Source of the DNA: Gossypium raimondii
Lineage: Eukaryota; Streptophyta; Magnoliopsida; Malvales; Malvaceae
Length of the DNA: 64,000 nucleotides
Reading direction: 5' to 3'
Assembly: GCF_025698545.1 (NCBI RefSeq)
Contig: NC_068576.1
Coordinates: 53,106,390 to 53,170,389, forward strand
Program-made: the position numbers and the translations under genes
Notes under the pieces: model-generated
Databases searched by the model: none
What the model saw: the letters and a program-made list of their open reading frames with translations, nothing else
Told to the model about the DNA's origin: nothing
Part shown: piece by piece, positions 35,569-46,985 of the stretch
Position numbering within the stretch: position 1 is the first letter of the stretch
How the letters are laid out: every line of letters begins with the position of its first letter

Positions 35569-37596
35569 AATTAACCTTAAAATATTAAACAATTTTGGAA
35601 CGACTTCAACGAAAAATTATATAAGAAAATTACCCGTTTGTTATATAGGAATCGGTGTCGCCTGATCAACCAATAGTACTACCTCCTTTTTTCCCTAATC
35701 ATTAGCGTGTAAAAAGAAGAATTCTTTTTGTGCCGACACCCGTATGTATTTTTCGAAATACTCGTAAAAATTACAGAGGAGAAAAAATATATTTTAATGG
35801 GTGTCTCCGTTCTGTTAGGCGACACCTGTCAAAATTTTTTTAAAAATATTCTGATAGTGATAAAAGAATAAAAAAAATTTTGTGCCGTCGCCGTGTCAGC
35901 GGCACTGATAGCTATCAGGGAAAGAATTTTTTAAATGGTGTCATTGATCTGTCAGGCGGCATCGGTGATTTCTTTTTTAATATTATTTTAATTGGTACTG
36001 CCACACTGTCAAGTGACACTTGTGACAGATTGTTAAAAATAATAATAATGGGTGTCGTCTGTTGACAAATTATTAGAAAAAAAATTAATAGCTGGTGTCA
36101 ATGTGTCAAGCAGCATGTCGCCACCAGTGTTTTTTTTTAAAAAGAATAGTTGTGAAGAGAAAAAAAGAGACTGAAAAAAAATTATTAGTGTTGCCGTTGA
36201 CATGTTAGGTCTAGTTACATTAACAATGGATTCAAATATGATGATCCCTGCTATCATTTTAAGTTGTATGATAATAATACTAACTATAGTTGAAATAATC
36301 ACATGATATAGTGGCGGTCACGTTCCCACCATATTCTATTTTTTTTCTTTCAGTGTTTTTTCCAATTGTTTTATTTTTTTCACTCTACCCTTCCTTTCAT
36401 GCACTACTTTAATAACTACAATTGCTGTCGTCCCAAGTGATGTTTTGGCTTTTCTCCACCATCATAGTCACTCCCCCTCTAAAAGTCTTCTTGCCCCCAC
36501 ATCCATCTAACATAGGTTTTGGACAATGAGATTAAGGATACTACTTTGATGGAGAAAAATAATAAATTGATTAAACCCCTTTTTCCCAATGATTATAATC
36601 TTAAACTATGTATGAGGTTTATAAAGCATCATATTCTGGTGGCATTAAACTTTACTGCATAACTACCATCAACTGATAAGGCTTTCCTTGTGCAGGTTTG
36701 AACAGTATACTTGAACCCATACCTGCATAACTATTGTTAATTGGGAGCCCGGGTTGTAATGCAACATCTTCTAAGGTGATGGTGCACTCCTCACACAGCA
36801 AATTAAATTTGTGGGTCTCCGAGCACCACCGCATTACTGTGAACTCAAACATACCTTAAAATTATCACAATTTCCCCCTAAAACACCAACACAAATAAAT
36901 CTTGCTCCCCTAATTTTGAACACCGAACACAAAAGAAAAAACATTTTTTTTCTATTTTCCCCCTTTTTATTGAACATTTATATTTTTTCCCCACTACTAC
37001 TAACCACAATTTTTTCTTTCTTTTTTTCTTCTCTTAAGCAAAAAAAATTCAACAAATAACCAAACACTTCAACATATATAGATTTTGCACCGGGGATGGG
37101 GTATATATAGTGGGTGGTGCCGCTTGATAGCGTGATGACACCAATTAATTAAAAAAAAATCATCGGTGCCGCCAGACACACCGACGACACCCATTAAAAA
37201 AAATTCCCTTGATAACCACACCGATGCCGTCTAACATGGCGATGACACCAATTTTTTTTTATTTTTTTCTCACTAAAAAAATATCTATTTTTAATAATTT
37301 GACCGCGCCTAATAGGCCGACAACACACATTAAATTTTTTTTTTCTTTTTTCCTATTGTGGATACTCGTATTTTTTACAAGTATTTCAAAAAATACATAC
37401 GAGTGTTGCCTGACATAGTGGCGACACCAATTTTGTTTTTATAAACTGGTGATTAGGTAATTATTAGGGGGAAAAGGAGGTGATGTCGCCAGTTAGTCAA
37501 ATGACATCGACTTTCACCGGAACAAATGGGTTATTTTTGTGTATATATATTTTTTCAGATCATTTTCAAAATTATTTAATATTTTAAGGTTATTTT
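35569..37596. mobile_element. Long-TIR transposon (MULE-like) carrying a plant mobile domain fragment
   Basis: The left arm (35569-35773) starts aattaaccttaaaatatt and ends in acccgtatgtatttttcgaaatactcgta. The right arm (37368-37596) is its inverted counterpart, ending in attttaaggttatttt. Arms over 200 bp with about 1.6 kb between fit a Mutator-like or foldback element. The inside holds a plant-mobile-domain fragment (36652-36852, minus) and many repeats built on ggtgtcgcc/ggcgacacc. No transposase and no target duplication were found, so the superfamily is inferred. Confidence 0.6.
36652..36852 (-). pseudogene. Plant mobile domain (PMD) fragment
   Basis: The minus strand encodes MRWCSETHKFNLLCEECTIT then LEDVALQPGLPIN. 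This matches the core of the plant mobile domain, whose usual wording is close to RW.PETHTFH.PCGE.T.TLEDV. The domain is found in MAIL-type host proteins and in mobile elements. Only about 40 residues are preserved; the upstream edge looks like a splice acceptor (TTCACAG) and the downstream edge like a donor (GCAG|GTATGG). A broken exon without the rest of the protein. Confidence 0.6.
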
Positions 37597-38186
37597 TATA
37601 AAAAAAAATTGAGAGTTTAATGCCATCACTTAAAAAAAAAAAGTTGCTCCTATCCCGTCTTACAAAAAAAAACCCAGAAAACTTAATATTACTGCCTTGC
37701 CCAAATAGAGGAAAACCGAATTAAACTAAAGAAAGAAAGCCCATTTCCCCCATTGCTTTCGCCACACACTGTCGGTTCCTCTTTAGTTGGAGTGAGCCAC
37801 TGGTAAAGTCCAGTGGACTGCATGACCTCTTCTATCCCTTTTTCCACGATTTCTTGAATCTTATGATGGTATTAAGCATTTAACACGTGCGTCTCTTTAA
37901 TAATGTACATTATTATGGTAATAATACACATTTTAGCATTACAATGGATTTTAATTTTTTAAATGTGTTTAATTAATAGAGTGTAATTTTATTATAATTT
38001 TTATACCATATATTAGTAGTTTAAATTTTAATTATACAATTTTAATTTATAAAAATTATTAATAATAATTGAGAAAAAAATTTAAACAAAGTTAAAATCA
38101 AATCATCAAATATTACATATGTTAATCCAAAAAATTACTCAACAATACTATTACTAATAAAATGAAAAAAAAGAATAATCATAACA
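37597..38186. other. Intergenic DNA
   Basis: AT-rich; no gene or repeat structure seen. Confidence 0.3.
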
Positions 38187-40427
38187 TGTAACACCCCCAA
38201 CCCGTATCCCTCGCCGGAACCGGGTTATGGAGTATTACCGGAGATTACAGATCAAACAAACAGAAATCTCAAACATTTTATATCATCAAAACAAGTCATC
38301 AAGCATTGTTTTAATTCAAATTATAAACTCTCAAAAATAGATCTTATAACTTTATTTACAATCAAACCACAAAATAACTAATATTTAGATACTCTAGGTA
38401 AATGCCGACACAAAGAAATAAACATCACCATATTTGAGTTCGGGATCATTGTTGGATGCTGAATCAGCGATCAAAATTAAGTACTTAACATGCGCACGGA
38501 AAACAAAACCGTACGCTGAGTAAAAACTCAGTGGTATTTCTATAATCCGAATATTTAAAAATAAAACAATAAAATATGTATAATAAAATGTTAAGCACAA
38601 TTGAACATTTAAAATCACACAATACTCGATTTTCATCACTTGCTATATATAATACCTTTTCATAATTTATTCACGTATCATTTAAACAATGGCACTATCC
38701 ATTCCACAATCAATTTATGAGTATATAACTTGTGTATTCCATGTATTTACGACATATTTCACATTCTATTTTCAGTTTACTATCTCATATTTTTATTCTT
38801 AGCCCAAATTAAATTTTATAGAACACACCGGATATACGAAACAAATACAGAGGTGCATTGTTATGCACTAATGGACAGAGAGAACTAAAGTGCTATACAG
38901 AGAGCACATATGTGCTAAACAGAGAGCAGTGACGTGCTAGTAATCAGAGAGCACCAACGTGCTAATAATCAGAGAGCGCGCTAAAGTTCCTTAATGGCAT
39001 GCCACTAATATCCCAGTAGTTCTAAATTCCATCTACTTGGGCATTAAGGCTGAATTTTATACATATAAAAAATAATTCAATTATCATATTTGCACAATTT
39101 CACATTTACACATATATATTAATAATATATATTCCACTTTAATTCAACCAATATAATTTCATCACATATCAAGACAATCCATTTCAATTGTAAAAAAAAA
39201 AAACAATAATTCTCACCTCAATCACTTACTATAACATTTAATTAAAAATACAACAATTAATAATTAGATTCGAATTATAGAAATACAAACCAGGAATTCC
39301 GAGCTATTCCTCGTCGACTATAATTTTTTCCTTTTTAGTCGAGAATTTCAGTATGACGATTGCTACGGAATTAAAACAATTAAAAATCATCAATACAATA
39401 CCATTCAATCTCACATTAAATATTTCAAATTTTACTCAATATTTTCCTAAATTTCAATTTAGTCCCTAAACCGATACTAACTTTTATTCTCAAAACTAAT
39501 TTCATATTTTCATTCCATTCCCACTTTAAACTAATTTAACTATCTAATTTCACCATAAATCCTTAATTTCAAAATTCTCTCAATTTAGTTCCCATTAATT
39601 CAAAACCTATAATTTATTTTACAAATCAACCCTTTACTAACTTCTAACTTGAAATTCAATCAATTTAACCCCTAATTAGTCAATTAATTCAACATAACTC
39701 ATGTCTAAAATCAACTATCTTTCAAAATTTCAACATAAACCATGAAATATTTTATTCTAGAACTCCAAAACTCAAAATTACAAGAAAAGGGATTAAATTG
39801 ACTTAACAAATTAACTTTGAACTTTGAAACCCCAAATTTTCCTTTTCCTTTTCTTTCTTTCTTTCTCCCTGTTTCTTCTCTGTTTTCGTTTTTCATTTCT
39901 GTTTCAATTATCTTTTCTCTCTTTTATTTCTTTTATAATATAATATAATATAATATATAACTTAACTTTTAAGTAATAATATTATAATAATAATAATATA
40001 TTTTAACTTTAGATTTAAAAAAATCTACTTATGCCGCCTCAACTTTAGAAAAGGCATAATTTCCTATTTGGTCCTTTTAACTTTTCTTTAATCTTTAATT
40101 AAACTTTTATCTCTATTACAATTTAATTCTTTTAATCAATTAACCATCGAAACATTAAAATTTCTTAACGAAACTTTAATACTACCTAATGACACTCCGT
40201 AAATATTTATAAAAATATTTACGGCTCATTTTAATATCGAGGTCTCGATACCTCGTTTTCGACCCAATTTACCTAATAATTTCTTTTAAATCACAAAATT
40301 CACTAATTCAAAATATTTCTAAAATCACGCTTAACTTATAATTATTAATTAATAAAAATTTTAACTTTTCATCGAATTTAGTGATCTCAAACCACTGTTC
40401 GACACTATTGAAAGTTGGGTTGTTACA
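38187..40427 (-). mobile_element. Probable solo LTR of the TGTAACA family, 2.2 kb
   Basis: The plus strand opens TGTAACACCCCCAACCCG and closes GTTGGGTTGTTACA. Read on the minus strand it begins TGTAACAACCCAAC, then cgaacagtggtttgagatca, like the elements at 9100 and 10703. No gag-pol coding is present, so a solo LTR is likeliest. An exact 5-bp target duplication was not identified. It contains a 22-25-bp tandem array at 38875-38985. Confidence 0.6.
38875..38985. repeat. Tandem array of five 22-25-bp units
   Basis: Units start with cagagag at 38875, 38898, 38920, 38945 and 38970. Most contain an agcac....gtgct palindrome, so each could form a small hairpin. It lies inside the solo LTR. Confidence 0.8.
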
Positions 40428-41060
40428 TACTATGTAATTTTATTTAATTGTTACATTTTACAAAAAATATTTCCTAAAATTACAATATATATAAGGTAAG
40501 AGTTTGTTTAAAAATCATAGGGTAATTGTTTGAAATTGCCCACATAATTATTCAAATTCTCAACAACACCATAAGAATTAGAGAGTATAAACGGAACATT
40601 GTATTACACTAAATTTAATGAGACTCACCAATTACAATAATTAGCGAATATAACAGCGTGTAACTAATTACTCAATAACTTTCCAAAAAATATATAAAAT
40701 TTGAAATTTTAGATTTCAGTTTTTTAATATAATTTAAAGAATTAGATGCATATATAATGTTAAATTTAATTATGGTATAGAGTATATATTTAAAATATTT
40801 ATATGTGTTTTAGTACATAAATTCATACTAATTTTAAACTAAAATTCATTTCTTAATATCAAAATACTCAAACACGAACTACGTTTTATTCATGAATTGC
40901 TTCTCAAAAGGAAAAAGAAAGTTTATTTACGATGAATGAATTAATTTAACAGTGATGAATGAATTGTAATGTTTCCATGGAAGATAAAGATAATGATAAA
41001 ATTTTCAATTTAGAGTTTTTAAATTAGTAAAGATACCTTAAAAATGATAAAAATGATAGA
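40428..41060. other. AT-rich intergenic DNA
   Basis: No feature recognised. Confidence 0.3.
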
Positions 41061-41465
41061 ATCATTTCTTAGCTCTACTGTGAGATACTAGGAGGACTAA
41101 ATCCTCTTCATAATTCTCCTCTCAGTCCTACTATCATTAATGATATCATAATGAAGAAAGAGACGCCGAGAGAACCAAATCTTCTTCACAATTTTCCTCT
41201 CACTCCTATTGACATTAATGATATTATTGTGAAGAGAGAAACATTCTCTTCATGATTCTTCTCTCAGTCCTACTGTCATTAACGATATCATCATAAAGAG
41301 AGAGACACTAAAAGGACCAAATCCTCAATCCTATTGTTATTAATGATGTCATCGTGAAAAGAGCAATAGAACAAGGACCGAATCCTCTTCATAATTTTCC
41401 TATTCCATCATAAAGAGAAAAGCACTAGGAGGATCGAGCCCTTCTCATAGTTGTTCTCCTCCAAG
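41060..41465. repeat. Degenerate minisatellite, units of about 60-80 bp
   Basis: The phrase ctca[g/c/a]tccta(c/t)t followed by attaatgatatcat..tgaagagagagac recurs from about 41121, 41199, 41263 and 41324, with ctcttcat and ggaccaaatcc segments between. Unit length varies. The centre attaatgatatcat is near-palindromic. No ORF. Confidence 0.7.
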
Positions 41466-43295
41466 CTATTGGCATTACTAATTTTTGTCAATTTCGTTAA
41501 TGTGATAATTAATAAATTTTAAATGAAATAAATATTAAATACATTATTTATGAAATATTGTCTGAATTGAGTTAAAAGGTTGTTGTAACAAGTATGGAAA
41601 ACAACCAACAAATTTTTATGTAATTTGGTGTAAACCTTTTTGGACTAAGACAATGTTAGAGTATGAAAGAAGTAAATAACAAATAATCACGTCGTTTCGA
41701 GAAGATGTGTGGTAAAACCATTTACACTTGGTGTCTAGTCTCAAATGTAATAACCATATTTTGTTCGAGTCGATTGAATTTTAATTTTAAAAATGAATAA
41801 ATTACATCATAAGTCACTTAATTATTGTTTCTTTTTTTTTTTTGTTATCTAATTATCATTTTTCTTCTAATTTGGTCACCCAACTAATCGAGATCTTTTT
41901 TTGGTCTATTTTCGTCAAGTGCTGTTTAGCCTCTGACAAGAGAGTGATGTGATAGTTAAAAAATCGGTATAATAATAAATTTAACCCTTAACTTTTACAT
42001 GTTATATTTATAAATAAAAAAACTCCTCAAAGTTTACAAATAGTCTCAATTTATTAAAAAACAACAATTCAATTTACTAAAATAATTAATGATCAAATTC
42101 GATTATTTTTAAAAGGATAAATGTCAAATTTAACTAAAGAAAAAGATTAGAATAAAATTGATAAATATCACATTATACTTTTTTATTTTTCTACATAAAA
42201 AGGAATGGTTGATATTTCGTTGGAGCCACATGTGATCATTATCGGCCATGTTTCTTTTGAACGATGGGTCCCCACAAAAACACAGTCACAATTATGATTT
42301 GACTTTGTTGTTCGACGAAATCAACAATCAGAATAAATAATAAAAATTGAATATTAAATTTAAAATTTGAGTATGACAAATATTTTTTTAAAATAGGAAT
42401 ATATTATAAATATGATGAAAATTTTATATTATAACACAATTATGATATATAAACAGGGATTAAGAAGTCGGTAATCAATGTTCGTGCTAAGTGTCCTATG
42501 AATTGTTGGAAGCCTCTCAAATTTCACGTGGTGTATAGTTTCATGTATGTGAATTAATAAAGACAAGACAGATGTGATACCCATTGCCCATTAAGCCCTA
42601 AGGGGACAAAAAGTGTCACGGTTTCCCTGGGAAGCATGTTGTTTTGGGCTTTTCTTTTTGTGATAAGTAGGACCCTGGATTGGGGAAACAAGGTTCACCT
42701 TCATTCTCCAATTCCAAACCCTTATTCGATGGAATTTGTTTTGCTATCTATCACTTTAGTGGAAGAGACTTGCGCATGATCTCTTACCCACTTGTCTTTT
42801 TCAGCCGGGCCATATTTATAGTAAAACAAGAGGAATTTTATAATAGGGAGTAATTTTCAGAGATTGAGCTAAAAATTTTGTTTTAAAATGGTTTAAACTA
42901 AAAATCTATTTCTCAAAATTGGAATTTTTAATAAAAAGGCTAATAGAGATTAAATTAAATTATTAAAATTAGGAAAATATTGAAATTGTAATTGTACCAT
43001 TTAATTAAGAGGGCCTGGCTATGCCCTGATGAACCATGGGCAGTCTGTATTTAGCGTGTACATTCATAATTATCCACACAACATTTTGCCTTCACCTTCT
43101 AAACAACCCAGAAGCTCAACAAAGTGGAAATAGTTGCATGCAGCAACTAGCAACGCCCTTTTTCTTTGTATTTTCATACTTATTACTGCAAGCCTTGCTA
43201 ATCGATAAGTAAAATAAGTGAGAAAAAAGAAAAAAAATGAAATACAATTTGCATAGGAAATGAATTGTACAAGTACATGCTTTTGTAATAACAGG
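41466..43295. other. Intergenic DNA and 3' region of the first PMEI gene
   Basis: The segment 41800-42180 has MITE-like wording ('aatttggtcacccaacta', 'aagtcacttaatta') but no matched second arm was found. The stretch just left of 43296 is the probable 3' UTR of the inhibitor gene. Confidence 0.3.
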
Positions 43296-43901
43296 TCACT
43301 TCTTGGTGCGGGCATACTGGTTGATAAAAGCCAAGGAAATGCTTGTCAACTGTGCAACTTTCTCGATTACAATCCTGACGGAGGCTTTGACATCACCATC
43401 CATTGTAGTCTCGGAGAAACCATCCATGCAAGTATCTTCATCGGTCAAAGCTGCACTAACCCATGTTTGGATATCACTCATTCTGAAAGCAAAGCTTTTG
43501 CCTTCAATCTCTTCCATTTCAGGAATAGACTTTGTTAGTTCATCGACCGAGTCACTTATTTCTTCCACGCAATCGTGAAGAGGCGCAGCCTCAGTAGGCT
43601 TTATGCCCTGCGTTTTGCAGAGCTCCGTCAGGTTTTTGGAAGCCGAGAACGTGGTGTTAAGTGTCAAATTGAGGGACTTGGTAGCTAATATTTTGGGATC
43701 GGCTTGGATTTCGGTTGCGTAGCTAGAAAAGGCGGCGAAACAGAGGTCAGGGTAGGTGGTGGCAGCACAGGAAGTTTTGATGAACTCTGTATTTGTGTCA
43801 GAGCTGAGAATTCTTCTATATGCTTGGCAGTAGTTTGGGTTAGTTGTAAAGAGAAATAAGATGAAAATAGCTGCTAGTGAAAAGGGTGGACTAACTGCCA
43901 T
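43296..43901 (-). CDS. Pectin methylesterase/invertase inhibitor family protein (PMEI-1 of 3)
   Basis: A secreted inhibitor, 201 residues, intronless, expected to act in the cell wall on pectin methylesterase (or on invertase; sequence alone does not separate them). A signal peptide of about 27 residues (MAVSPPFSLAAIFILFLF...) precedes the mature four-helix bundle. The four conserved cysteines are C45, C54, C111 and C158, forming the usual two disulfides; C95 is extra. The family core QTWVSAALTDEDTCMDGF is at 145-162. Three N-glycosylation sequons lie at N78, N82 and N90. The ATG at 43901 opens the frame. It is the most acidic of the three paralogues. Confidence 0.93.
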   Translation of the reverse strand: MAVSPPFSLAAIFILFLFTTNPNYCQAYRRILSSDTNTEFIKTSCAATTYPDLCFAAFSSYATEIQADPKILATKSLNLTLNTTFSASKNLTELCKTQGIKPTEAAPLHDCVEEISDSVDELTKSIPEMEEIEGKSFAFRMSDIQTWVSAALTDEDTCMDGFSETTMDGDVKASVRIVIEKVAQLTSISLAFINQYARTKK

Positions 43902-43977
43902 TTTGATTTCTTTAATTTTGCTATTTCTGGGGAAAAGCTTGAAAGATTGATAAATGTTTGGGAAGAGAGAGGACTTA

Positions 43978-43984
43978 ATTTATA
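43978..43984 (-). promoter_or_regulatory. TATA box of PMEI-1
   Basis: TATAAAT on the minus strand, about 77 bases upstream of the ATG. The same motif is at a similar distance upstream of PMEI-2. Confidence 0.55.
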
Positions 43985-44421
43985 GGAAGGAGAAAAAAGA
44001 AGCAGCTCACGAGTCATGACTGTGGTTCCAACAAAAACAGCTTGATAAATGAAAGGTAGCAAATGAAGCCAATGCTTTGGGGTTAAAATCGGATTGCGAC
44101 AAATTGGATTTTGTACGTGATGAGAAGTTATTTTATTTGATAGGGTTGAAAGAAAAACAAATTTGTAATAGATGATGTAAAATATTAACGTATAATATTT
44201 GTTGTAGTGCATAAGTAATGAGATATATCATTATTAAATTAACTAAAAATTTTGAAAGATTTTTAAATAATTATTAATAATTTTACGATTTGGCTCTTAC
44301 AGTATACTCATTTTTCATTTTGGCATCTTTTTTTGTTCCAATTTGGTATTTAAAGTACACTTACTTCACAATTTGGTGCTAAAAGTATATTTCTCTTATA
44401 TTTTTTTGAATAACTTACATC
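43985..44421. other. PMEI-1 upstream region
   Basis: Promoter-proximal sequence, then AT-rich DNA. The wording 'aatttggtatttaaagtacac' at 44338-44380 has an inverted partner near 45720-45770 (ggtaccaaattggaat), so a larger worn TIR element may span 44.3-45.8 kb around the MITE at 44422. No gene. Confidence 0.35.
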
Positions 44422-44944
44422 AGGATGATCTAAAACTTTTTAGGTACCAATAAAATTTCGTCACACTATCAAAATTTTAAAATATGAAATTATTATTATA
44501 CACCCATTCATATTCAACCTACTCTCCAACTTCAGTTTTCTTTTTTAAAAGAAAAACATAAGTAATTAACATAAAAAAATCAAATAACATAAGAAACTTT
44601 TTCTTATTAATGAAGATTCTATACAATATGATTTTTACTTTTAAAAATATATAATAGAAAATTTAAAATGAAAACTAAATTTCTTTTAAAAAATTGGTTG
44701 CATAAAAATAAAAAATATTAACTTCGAACAAAACAAAATGATTAAAAATTGTAAAAAGAAAAAGAAAAATGTTTGTTTATAATTTAAAAATTAATTATTT
44801 TAAGTAATTTCATTAAAGTTAAATTAAGTTGGAGAAAATAGTAGATATAGATAAATGTATAATAATACTTTGTTACCTTTAAATTTTAATGATGTGACAC
44901 TATTTTATTGATGCCTAAAGGCTATGTTTTTAGGATGATCCTAA
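44422..44944. mobile_element. Long-TIR MITE, copy 1
   Basis: The left arm is aggatgatctaaaac then taggtaccaataaaatttcg, with tcaaaattttaaaatatgaa following. The inverted right arm ends gcctaaaggctatgttttta then ggatgatcc. The arms pair over about 90 bases. A second copy with the same arms is at about 55010-55470. No ORF. Confidence 0.65.
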
Positions 44945-46308
44945 TATAATTTATACCCATATTTTTAGTCATCCTTTTATAGATGTTAAAAAAATCTTAT
45001 AACCAATCACAAAGCGTATTTTTATGAAAAAAACAAATTTTTTCTTTTATTAAATGCAATACATATTAAAAATATAAAAGATTAAATATATATAAATTTT
45101 AGAAAAAACATATAAATTATAAAAATATAGAAAAATAAAATTTATAAAAAACACGTTAATTGCAAAGAAATTAGTTGAAATTGATAAAATTATTACAAAA
45201 CTTTCAAAAATATTTAAAAGTTTAAAAATAATTTTTATAAAATTATAAAATTCTAAAGAATATTTAAATTTCAAGTTTTTTGCAATTACATGAAATTTAA
45301 ATACCTTTGTAATTTTATATATTATTTTAAAATTTATAATTATATATTTTAGAATTTTATAAAAAATTATTTTAAACTTTTTATATATTATATATTATTT
45401 TTTTACGTTTAAATCAATATAATATATATAATACTATTTTTTTTAAATGACACATGGTGTGTTCTAATTACATCATGTGGCCGATCAACACCCGACCAAC
45501 AGTCGATTAAGGTCGGTCAAAGTTAAAAGTATTTTTTAATATTTTAATATTTCATATTATAATTTTTTATTTTAATATTTTAATTTTAAATAAACTTAAA
45601 TGTCACATGACAATTTTTCATTGTCCAAAACATGTCACGTGTTTTTTCATTGGCCAAAGTTGCTTAATATTTTTTTTAACATTCATTACAAAATGGGCAA
45701 AAAATAGAGGAAATTGATATTTTAGGTACCAAATTGGAATAAAAAAGTTTATGTACCAAAATGAGGGATTAAATCATGAATTAAGCCATATTTTCATTTA
45801 CTAATTTTTTAAATAATATATTTTTAAATAAAGTTTCTAAATTATAAAAGATCACATTAGTGATGATATTTTTGCAATGTTATAAGTGAGATTGCAACAA
45901 AAATAAAAGTTAAAAGCTGAAATGAAAAACCACGAAACGTTGCGGGTAAATTTTACAAATTAAATTTAGACTGAAAGTAAAATAAAATCTAAACGGAGAA
46001 TCCGAACATAATTTAACAACATAGAATCTCAAAAGTTAAAGATTTTGTTGACAAAATATTAAAAATATTAAAATAATCACATTTCTGAATAAATGATAAA
46101 TCTTATTAATCTTCGAAAGTGGTACAAGAAATTTAAAAGAAGAACAGTAAGATAATTAAAGAAAACAACACTCTGGTATTGCAAATTTAGCTCAAGCATC
46201 AATTTCTTCCAATGAATAATATTCCAAAAGCAAAAGTATTGGGTACATTAATTTGCAAAAACTGTAAATGCGAAAAACCTCACTCAATGGGCAACACAGA
46301 TAGCAATA
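44945..46308. other. Very AT-rich intergenic DNA
   Basis: Runs of A and T with low complexity; the 74-residue ORF at 45050-45274 is an artefact of this. The right end is the probable 3' UTR of PMEI-2. Confidence 0.35.
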
Positions 46309-46923
46309 TCATTTATGAGTGGCAGCATAGCGGTTGACGAAAGCCAAAGCAATGCTCGTCAAATGAGCAACCTTCACTACTCGTCTTCTCACTCTACTTC
46401 TGAATTTACGGTTAATGGATTTCCCAGACAAGCCATCCATGCAGGTATCATCATCAGTCAAAGCTGCACTCACCCATGTCTGTATATCACTCATTTGACT
46501 TCGGAAAGTGCTGCCTCCAGCCCCATGCCGACTTAGTTTCCCGATTGAGTCTTTCAGCTCATCGATAGAGTCCCCTAGTTCTTCCACACAAACACGCAAC
46601 GCCGCCGCCTCTCTGCGCTTCAACCCGTGGCGTTTGGAGAGGGTTATCATTGATTTCGTAGCGAAACGAGTGGTGTTGAATGCCAAGGAGAGGGCTGTGG
46701 TGGCTAACAACCTAGGGCTACCTCCGATTCTGGTCGCATATCGAGAGAAGGTAACGAAACACAAGCTAGGTTGAAGGGTAGTACGGCAAGAGGTTCTAAT
46801 AAACCGAGTGTTCCTTCCACTGTGACGGATCGGTGTCGCAGCTGAACATGAATTCAGGTTCGTTGCGAGCTGAATGAGGATGATGAGAGCAGTTATTGAG
46901 AAGTAAGAACCAGCGGCTGCCAT
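46309..46923 (-). CDS. Pectin methylesterase/invertase inhibitor family protein (PMEI-2 of 3), basic form
   Basis: 204 residues, intronless, secreted (signal peptide of about 28 residues, MAAAGSYFSITALIILIQLA...). The conserved cysteines C46, C55, C112 and C161 are present, and the core SDIQTWVSAALTDDDTCMDG is at 145-164. It is clearly a paralogue of the gene 2.4 kb to the left. It is unusually rich in arginine and lysine: SKRHGLKRREAA at 96-107 and NRKFRSRVRRRVVKV at 171-185, where PMEI-1 has neutral or acidic residues. The extra Cys95 of PMEI-1 is absent. The ATG at 46923 opens the frame. Pectin methylesterase or invertase as partner cannot be decided from sequence. Confidence 0.92.
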   Translation of the reverse strand: MAAAGSYFSITALIILIQLATNLNSCSAATPIRHSGRNTRFIRTSCRTTLQPSLCFVTFSRYATRIGGSPRLLATTALSLAFNTTRFATKSMITLSKRHGLKRREAAALRVCVEELGDSIDELKDSIGKLSRHGAGGSTFRSQMSDIQTWVSAALTDDDTCMDGLSGKSINRKFRSRVRRRVVKVAHLTSIALAFVNRYAATHK

Positions 46924-46978
46924 TTGCTCTTGGTATAAGCTGAAAGAAACTCAAATGCTCTTTTAGATGGACGTCTTA

Positions 46979-46985
46979 ATTTATA
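46979..46985 (-). promoter_or_regulatory. TATA box of PMEI-2
   Basis: TATAAAT on the minus strand about 56 bases upstream of the ATG, in the same cttaatttatag context as in front of PMEI-1. Confidence 0.55.

Noticed and set aside
38875-38985. Possible CRISPR-like array
   Set aside because: Units are short with no constant repeat and unique spacer pattern, and the host is a plant; it is a minisatellite in an LTR.
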